DNA of 64,000 nt from Pseudomonas chlororaphis subsp. piscium (GTDB lineage Bacteria; Pseudomonadota; Gammaproteobacteria; Pseudomonadales; Pseudomonadaceae), in the NCBI RefSeq assembly GCF_003850345.1, contig NZ_CP027707.1, forward strand, positions 2,852,001 to 2,916,000. The letters run 5' to 3'. Below are positions 58,598 to 64,000 of the stretch, in pieces. A model generated the notes under the pieces. That model was not told the DNA's origin. It saw only the letters and a list, made by a program, of their open reading frames with translations, and searched no databases. The position numbers were made by a program, and so were the translations under genes. The stretch's first letter is position 1. The number at the start of each line of letters is the position of its first letter.

Positions 58598-59557
58598 ATG
58601 GATATCGTGTATCTGGATCAGAACAAATGGATTGAGTTGGCGCGTGTTTATTCTGGCGCTGTGCGATCTGGCCCTCTGGCGGAAGTGTATTTCCAACTTC
58701 TTGCCGCTGTTGAGGCTGGACGGGCACTGTTCCCCCTTTCAGCATCTCATGTGCTTGAGACGTCTAAGCGGAACGATCCTGAAAGTAGAGGCCATGTCGC
58801 AGCTACACAAGCCGTATTGAGCAAAGGGTTCGCTTATCGAAGCAGGGCGAGCAGGCTTCAGGTGGAGATTTGCTCAGTCATGCATCAGATCTTCGGCAAT
58901 CCACCAATGAACCTACCAGAGCATTGGTTTCTTGCTGAATGTTTTCTTGAGGCGTTCGAGTCGTTGGACTCCTTGATTAGCCAATCTGAGGAGGTCCAAC
59001 GGATTTCGCGAATACTCACTGTCATCTCTCCAGCCGATTTGTATACCGACTATATGACTGGACAGAGTGATGAAGTACGTCAGATGGCACACGCCTCTCT
59101 AAAACAAGGCTTATCGGATCTTGTCGGTCGAATGGAGATGCGCCGGAAGAGGTTGACAGGAGAGCGGGTTGATCTACGCCGTCGTGCCTACTTCGTTCAA
59201 CTCTTCATGGATCACGAAGAGTTATTCATACGCATCGCTGATCACCTCGGTTACTCATACGAGCGCCTGAAGTCGATCGGTGCTTCAGCAGTCAAAGCTC
59301 TGGTCGAAGAAGTACCCACATTAAATGTTGAGGCTGAAATGTCGGCTCGTCTGGAAGCTGAAGCTGGTGCACTGACCACGAATGACGTTTTAGATATGCA
59401 ATCTTTCTACACCGCGATTCCGTACTCATCGCGAGTTATCGCGGAAAAAGCATCGGTTTCACGCGCTCGGCAAGCCAAGCTAGACGTCAGGTATCAAGTT
59501 GTGCTGTCGCACTCGTTGACGGATCTACTCAACCTTTACAACAAACCACCCACCTAA
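58598..59557 (+). CDS. PIN-like nuclease-fold protein (319 aa)
   Basis: A 319-residue protein. It opens with MDIVYLDQNKWIELAR, where D-Q-N is the typical first acidic strand of PIN-like proteins. LSASHVLETSKRND is the second conserved part with Glu, and TTNDVLDMQSFYTAIPYSSRVIAEK near residue 260 supplies the third acidic group in the D-x-x-D pattern. The middle 150 residues are helical and unassigned. Single-gene PIN-like RNases of this layout are seen near defence genes. AGGGAT precedes the ATG. GC is intermediate between the AT-rich pair and the core genes. Confidence 0.72.
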   Translation: MDIVYLDQNKWIELARVYSGAVRSGPLAEVYFQLLAAVEAGRALFPLSASHVLETSKRNDPESRGHVAATQAVLSKGFAYRSRASRLQVEICSVMHQIFGNPPMNLPEHWFLAECFLEAFESLDSLISQSEEVQRISRILTVISPADLYTDYMTGQSDEVRQMAHASLKQGLSDLVGRMEMRRKRLTGERVDLRRRAYFVQLFMDHEELFIRIADHLGYSYERLKSIGASAVKALVEEVPTLNVEAEMSARLEAEAGALTTNDVLDMQSFYTAIPYSSRVIAEKASVSRARQAKLDVRYQVVLSHSLTDLLNLYNKPPT

Positions 59558-59744
59558 TCAGTGCACACAGATCTAGGTGCCTGTCGGTTCAGAAAACTCC
59601 ACGAATAGGAGCTTATGTACTGGCAGCTCAGGTCGGAGTGAATCCTCACTTCTAGTTTCGGTTTACGCTTCCAGGCAGCCACGGTTCAAAGCACGGATAC
59701 CCAGGCACCACCCACTCACCCAAATACCCGCACCCCATTTTGTG

Positions 59745-60740
59745 TCACTTCAACCCAAACAACCTCCGCGCATTCCCCCGCCCAATTTTCTCCCTATCGT
59801 TCTCACTGATCAGCGCCTGATCAAACCAGTTACTCGCCGTCGCCATGCTTTCATACGGATAGTCCGCGGAAAACAGCACACGATCGACACCAATTTCGCT
59901 GATGGAATCCAGCAGGCCCTTGGTGTGGAAGTGGCCGGCGGTGGTCAGGTAGAAGTTGTGGCTGAAGTAGTGGCTGACCGGTTTTTTGGCGTTGCCCAGG
60001 CCTTCGCCTTCGCGTTGCATGTGCAGGCGGTGTTCCAGGCGTGGCAGCATCAGCGGCAGGCCTTCGGCCAGGTGGCCGAGGATGAGGGTCAGGTTGGGGT
60101 AACGGTCGAACAGGCCACTGAGCATCAGGCGGATCGCGTGGGTGGCGGTTTCGTGGGCGAAGCCCCAGGCCGAGCCGACCAGGGACGGATAGCCCTCGTA
60201 GATCCGTCGCTGGCTTGGCAGCGGTTCGCGTGGGTGCAGGTAGACCGGCACGTTGAGCGCCGCGACTCGCTCCCAGAATTCCCATACCGGCGGTTCGTCC
60301 AGGTACTGCGCGGTATCGGCGTTGCCGATGTTGGTGTAGCCGTTGATCAGTGCCCCCACCATGCCGTAATCCTTTACCGCACGTTCCAGTTCATCGGCCG
60401 CCGCCCTGGGCGATTGCAGGGCCACCGTGGCGAAGGCCTTGAAGCGCTGCGGGTGGCGGGAGACGAACTGCTCGGTGACCTGCTCGTTGGTGCGTTGCGC
60501 GAAGGCGATGGCCTGGCGCGGATCGAGCAGCGACTGGGCGCCGGGGGAGGTGAGGGACAGGATGGCGAGGTCGATGCCATGACGGTCCATATCGGCGATG
60601 CGCTGGTCGCTGTCCAGCAGGCGCCTTTCCACATCCGCCATATAGGCTCGGCCATTGCGCGTGGCTTCGCCGGAAGCATCCCACAGGCTGTTGTTCAGCT
60701 CGGTGCTGACGTGTTCCTCGAGTACGATTTTGCCTTTCAT
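59745..60740 (-). CDS. amidohydrolase-fold decarboxylase (gamma-resorcylate/ACMSD-like)
   Basis: A 331-residue metal-dependent decarboxylase. The N-terminal metal motif is LEEHVST (Glu8, His10); VPVYLHPREPLP carries His169, ILGHLAEGLPLMLPRLEHRL another His, and VLFSADYPYES the catalytic Asp. This set fits 2,6-dihydroxybenzoate (gamma-resorcylate) decarboxylase and relatives, which remove or add CO2 on aromatic acids. It is the third gene after the GMC oxidoreductase and aldehyde dehydrogenase, which suggests that those make the acid it decarboxylates. The exact aromatic substrate is unknown. A 58-bp gap separates it from the dehydrogenase gene. Confidence 0.86.
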   Translation of the reverse strand: MKGKIVLEEHVSTELNNSLWDASGEATRNGRAYMADVERRLLDSDQRIADMDRHGIDLAILSLTSPGAQSLLDPRQAIAFAQRTNEQVTEQFVSRHPQRFKAFATVALQSPRAAADELERAVKDYGMVGALINGYTNIGNADTAQYLDEPPVWEFWERVAALNVPVYLHPREPLPSQRRIYEGYPSLVGSAWGFAHETATHAIRLMLSGLFDRYPNLTLILGHLAEGLPLMLPRLEHRLHMQREGEGLGNAKKPVSHYFSHNFYLTTAGHFHTKGLLDSISEIGVDRVLFSADYPYESMATASNWFDQALISENDREKIGRGNARRLFGLK

Positions 60741-60798
60741 GCTGATGTCACCTCTTTAAGGATAAACAGGTACGTGGCGGGTCGACTGAGGCCTGGAC

Positions 60799-62253
60799 CT
60801 ATGCCCCGGCAGTCGACAGGCTGATGTGTTTGTATTCGATGAAATCGTCGATCGCCGCGGCGCCGTTCAGGCGGCCCAGGCCGGACTGGCGATAGCCGCC
60901 TTCCTCGAATTCGTCGTAGACCTTGGCCCAGTCGTTGATCCACACGGTGCCGGCCTGCACCTTGCGGGCGACGCGCAGCGAGCGCTGGGTGTCGCGGGTC
61001 CAGATGGCGGCGGCCAGGCCGTATTCGCTGTCGTTGGCCAGGGCCAGGCCCTCGGCTTCGCTGTCGAAGACTTGCAGGGTCAGCACCGGGCCGAAGGTTT
61101 CCTTCTGCACGATGTCCAGCTTCGAGTCGCTGACTTCCAGCAGGGTCGGGCGGTAGAAGGCGCCGTTGGCCAGCTCGCCGTCCGTGGCCGGGCCACCGCG
61201 GAGGATGACCTTGGCGCCTGCCGCAATTGCCGCCTCGACGGCCTGGTCGACCCGCTGCACGTTGGCCTTGTCGATCAAGGGGCCCATGTCGCTGCGCGGG
61301 TCGGATGCCGGGCCGACCCGCACCGCTTGCAGGCGCGCCGCCAGGCGCTCGCGCAACTGGTCGGCGATGCCGCGCTGCACCAGCAGCCGCGAGCCGGTCA
61401 TGCAGAACTGCCCGGCGAACACGGTCAGGGCTTTTTCCAGGACCGGCAGGGCGGCGTCGAGGTCGGCGTCGTCGAACACCAGGTGCGGGGTCTTGCCGCC
61501 CAGTTCCAGGCCGAAGCGCTTGAGCGACTGCGCGCCCACCGCGGAAATCGCGCGACCGGTGGCGGAAGAACCGGTGAAGCTGATGACCGGCACTTGGGGC
61601 GAGGCGATCAGGCGACGCGAGCCTTCGCCGCCGGACTCGGTGAACAGGTTGATCACCCCGCGCGGCAGGGAAGGTGCCTCGGACATCACCTTGGCGATCA
61701 GGGCGTTGGTCTGCGCGGTCTGTGCCGGCATCTTGATCACCACTGTGGTGCCGGCGGCCAGGGCCGGTGCCAGCGAACGCACCATCAGCACCACCGGCGA
61801 GTTCCACGGCACGATGATGCCGGCCACGCCCATGGGCTCGCGCAGCACGATGGACAGTACGTCGGGGCGCGGGGTGCCGCTGTGGCCGCGTTCGGTGCGG
61901 GCCAGGGCCGCGTAGTAGCGCAGCTTGGACGGCACCATGCTGACTTCGAAGTGGGCTTCGGGCTTGATCTTGCCGTTCTCCAGCGCCAGTTGCTCGACCA
62001 GCGCCTCGCTGTTGCGCTCGAAGGCGACGGCCAGTTCGTCGAGGACCCGGGCGCGCAACGCGCTGTCGTCGGTCCAGTCACTGTTGAAGGCGCGCACGGC
62101 CGCGGCGATGGCCGCATCGGCCTCGGCGCCGCCGCCATCGGCGTAGTGGCCGATGACTTTGGAGGTGGCCGGGTCGATGGATTCACGGTGTTCGGTCGAA
62201 TCGACCCAGGCGCCGTCGATCCAGTGTTTGGCAACGGTGTTGGATATAGTCAT
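60799..62253 (-). CDS. NAD(P)-dependent aldehyde dehydrogenase
   Basis: A 484-residue ALDH. Motifs are IIVPWNSPVVLMVRSLAPAL, KMPAQTAQTNA (cofactor Lys), SFTGSSATGR, catalytic Glu in LELGGKTPHLVF, catalytic Cys in GQFCMTGSRLL and the ending GGYRQSGLGRLNG. I start it at ATG 62253 (MTISNTVAKHW) because CGGAGAA stands upstream; the long open frame further left is antisense to the GMC gene's end. It begins 16 bp after the GMC gene, so the two are one transcript. It probably oxidises the aldehyde released by the GMC enzyme to the matching acid. Confidence 0.88.
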   Translation of the reverse strand: MTISNTVAKHWIDGAWVDSTEHRESIDPATSKVIGHYADGGGAEADAAIAAAVRAFNSDWTDDSALRARVLDELAVAFERNSEALVEQLALENGKIKPEAHFEVSMVPSKLRYYAALARTERGHSGTPRPDVLSIVLREPMGVAGIIVPWNSPVVLMVRSLAPALAAGTTVVIKMPAQTAQTNALIAKVMSEAPSLPRGVINLFTESGGEGSRRLIASPQVPVISFTGSSATGRAISAVGAQSLKRFGLELGGKTPHLVFDDADLDAALPVLEKALTVFAGQFCMTGSRLLVQRGIADQLRERLAARLQAVRVGPASDPRSDMGPLIDKANVQRVDQAVEAAIAAGAKVILRGGPATDGELANGAFYRPTLLEVSDSKLDIVQKETFGPVLTLQVFDSEAEGLALANDSEYGLAAAIWTRDTQRSLRVARKVQAGTVWINDWAKVYDEFEEGGYRQSGLGRLNGAAAIDDFIEYKHISLSTAGA

Positions 62254-62269
62254 GGCAGTGTTCTCCGGC

Positions 62270-63919
62270 TCAGCTGTAGCGGCGCGCGATGTATTCGGCG
62301 GTGGCAATGGTGGTGACGTTGGTGGCGACCGAGATGGCGTCCGGGAAGATCGACGCGTCGACCACCCGCAGGCCCTGCACGCCGTGTACTCGGCCTTCCA
62401 GGTCGACCACGGTGCCGGGGTCGCCGGCATGGCCCATCGGGGCGCTGGAGGTGGGGTGGTGGTAGGTGTCGAGGGTGGTCAGCATCGACTGCTCGATCTG
62501 CTGGTCACTGCTGGCCTGGGCGCCCGGGTTCAGTTCCGAATGGATCAGGTCCTTCAGCGGCGCGGTCTGGCCGATCTTGCGCGCCAGCTTCACCCCTTCC
62601 AGCAGGCGGGCGCGGTCCTCAGCCTGGGCCAGGAAGTTGAGGTCGATCAGCGGCGCCTGGGCCGGGTCGCGGCTGGCCAGTTTCAGGCTGCCCACCGACA
62701 GCGGGCGGGTCAGGGCCACGGCCAGGACAAAACCGACCTTGGTCGGGCTCTGGTCGTGGGGGAACAGGTGGGTGGCGGTGATGTGCAGGTCGAGGTCGCC
62801 ATTTTTCGCCGTGGAGCTGTGGGTCCAGAGCTTGGCGCCGATGGCCGGGGACTGCTTGCCGATCAGCTCGGGGCGCGCGGCATAGGCGTTGTAGTAGAAG
62901 GGGTGATCCTTGATCCGTTGGCCGACGGGCAGGGCGGCGACCAGGGGGATAGACAGCGACGCCAGGTGGTCGCGCGGGCCGATGCCGGAGCGCAGCAGAA
63001 TGGCCGCGCTGCCGTAGGTGCCGGCGGACAGTATGACTTCGCCCGCATGGATGACTTCGCCGCTGGCCAGGCGCACGCCGGTGGCGCGGCGGCCGTCGAA
63101 CAGCACCTTGTCCACCAGCACGTCGCCGCGGATCTGCAGGTTGCCGCGGGCCCGCACGGCATTGTCGAGGTAGGCGATGCCGGTGTTGACCCGCACGCCG
63201 TCGACGATGTTCATCGGGTAGGGGCCGACACCGTTGGCGTCGGGGCCGTCGAAGTCGTCGACCACGCGGTAGCCGTTGGCGACGGTGGCGTCGACGAAGG
63301 CTTGCTGCATGGGGGTGATGTCATTGCGGGTCAGTTGGTGCACCGGCAGGGGGCCGTCGTGACCATGCAGTTCGGCGCTGCCGGTGTTGCGTTTTTCCAG
63401 CTTCTTGAACGACGGCAGCAATTCTTCATAGGACCAGCCAGGCAGGTTCCAGTTGACCAGGTCCTGCTTGCGTGCGCGGATCGCCACCGCGCCGTTGACC
63501 GCCGAGCTGCCGCCCAGCACCTTGCCGCGAATCGCGTGGATCGGATGGCCGATGTAGCCGGGCAAGGTCTGGTAGCCCCAGTCGCTGCTGGCATCGCCAC
63601 CGACGCTGTCGCTGCTGGCGATCACTTTCGGGTAGTCGCGGGTGCCGTAGACGTGGCCGGCTTCGAGCAGCAGCACCTGGCGCTCGCTGCGTTCGCTCAG
63701 GCGCCGGGCCAGGACCGCGCCGGCGGAACCGCCGCCGATGATCAGGACGTCGACCGGGTTGCCGGCACTGCCGTCGCGCTTGCCGTTGGCGCCTTGCGGG
63801 GCTGCCGCGAAAGCGGGGCCGGCGCCCAGCATGGAACCGATGGCCAGGGTCGCCGAGCCGGCGACTGTCTGGGCCAGCAGTTTGCGGCGCGAAGGGTTTT
63901 CTGGTTGGTGGTGACTCAT
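62270..63919 (-). CDS. GMC-family oxidoreductase with Tat signal
   Basis: A 549-residue FAD-dependent alcohol oxidase or dehydrogenase. A Tat signal precedes it: SRRKLLAQTVAGSATLAIGS with twin Arg, cleavage probably after AFAAA. The FAD site is VLIIGGGSAGAVLARRLSE, and further GMC signatures are RGKVLGGSSAVNGAV and GPRDHLASLSIP. The catalytic His-His/Asn region includes TYHHPTSSAPMG. Export through Tat puts the folded flavoprotein in the periplasm, where it would oxidise an alcohol before uptake. GGGAGAT precedes the ATG. It is the first gene of the three-gene unit with the aldehyde dehydrogenase and decarboxylase. Confidence 0.88.
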   Translation of the reverse strand: MSHHQPENPSRRKLLAQTVAGSATLAIGSMLGAGPAFAAAPQGANGKRDGSAGNPVDVLIIGGGSAGAVLARRLSERSERQVLLLEAGHVYGTRDYPKVIASSDSVGGDASSDWGYQTLPGYIGHPIHAIRGKVLGGSSAVNGAVAIRARKQDLVNWNLPGWSYEELLPSFKKLEKRNTGSAELHGHDGPLPVHQLTRNDITPMQQAFVDATVANGYRVVDDFDGPDANGVGPYPMNIVDGVRVNTGIAYLDNAVRARGNLQIRGDVLVDKVLFDGRRATGVRLASGEVIHAGEVILSAGTYGSAAILLRSGIGPRDHLASLSIPLVAALPVGQRIKDHPFYYNAYAARPELIGKQSPAIGAKLWTHSSTAKNGDLDLHITATHLFPHDQSPTKVGFVLAVALTRPLSVGSLKLASRDPAQAPLIDLNFLAQAEDRARLLEGVKLARKIGQTAPLKDLIHSELNPGAQASSDQQIEQSMLTTLDTYHHPTSSAPMGHAGDPGTVVDLEGRVHGVQGLRVVDASIFPDAISVATNVTTIATAEYIARRYS

Positions 63920-64000
63920 CGCTCATCTCCCATAGCAGGCGAATGCCTGTCAGATGGAAGATGAGGCTAAGGTGCGCCCGGGTTGAGCGACAGCCACTCT

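Overview
The window reads as chromosome from a Pseudomonas, most likely of the P. fluorescens species complex. This is inferred from the high-GC codon use of most genes, from dispersed palindromes built on GTAGGAGCGAAGCTTGCTCGCG and related sequences, and from an arginine-transaminase (aru) locus whose order matches the one I know from P. aeruginosa. No rRNA, tRNA, CRISPR array, intact insertion sequence or complete prophage was seen.

Layout. (1) About 0.1-6.5 kb is an accessory-looking stretch: an SF1 helicase fused to a nuclease-like tail, a minus-strand trio (SseB-like protein plus two small immunity-like proteins), a GNAT and a HIT protein. (2) 6.6-16.6 kb holds yiaVW, a PrpF-family isomerase, an AraC regulator, a hydrolase, an endonuclease/exonuclease/phosphatase-fold protein, a decayed acetyltransferase, an XRE-cupin regulator, and an FMN/FAD/[4Fe-4S] oxidoreductase divergent from a lone periplasmic binding protein. 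(3) 16.7-32.4 kb is the aru locus: TetR regulator, response regulator/periplasmic sensor/hybrid kinase overlapping end to end, amino-acid permease, three acyl-CoA enzymes, AruI, AruH, an aldehyde dehydrogenase and a quinone-reductase-like flavoprotein. Together these sense, import and deaminate arginine to 2-ketoarginine and onward to guanidinobutyrate-type products. (4) 32.6-41.3 kb holds small conserved genes and a 1184-residue membrane protein with a large extracytoplasmic domain. (5) 41.6-48.5 kb is a four-carbon sugar-acid (threonate/erythronate type) operon, ltnD-otnK-otnC-gntP-otnI, with a DeoR-type regulator on the opposite strand.

(6) 48.6-59.6 kb is the most mobile part: a 108-bp tandem repeat, a RES/Xre toxin-antitoxin pair with a promoter palindrome, three tandem paralogous small genes, and a PAAR-tipped T6SS effector with its membrane immunity gene. 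A frameshifted second effector tip follows, with a second intact immunity gene. After a DUF3077 gene with a structured leader comes an AT-rich island with an AlbA_2 protein, a multi-span membrane protein and a PIN-like protein. (7) 59.7-63.9 kb returns to core-like DNA with an operon of Tat-exported GMC oxidoreductase, aldehyde dehydrogenase and amidohydrolase-fold decarboxylase.

The strongest leads are the duplicated toxin-tip/immunity cassette, the AT-rich AlbA_2/membrane gene pair, the giant receptor-like membrane protein, the periplasmic sensor between response regulator and kinase in the aru locus, and the very short reading frames placed directly before two transporter genes and ltnD. 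Family assignments come from reading the translations; no database search was run.
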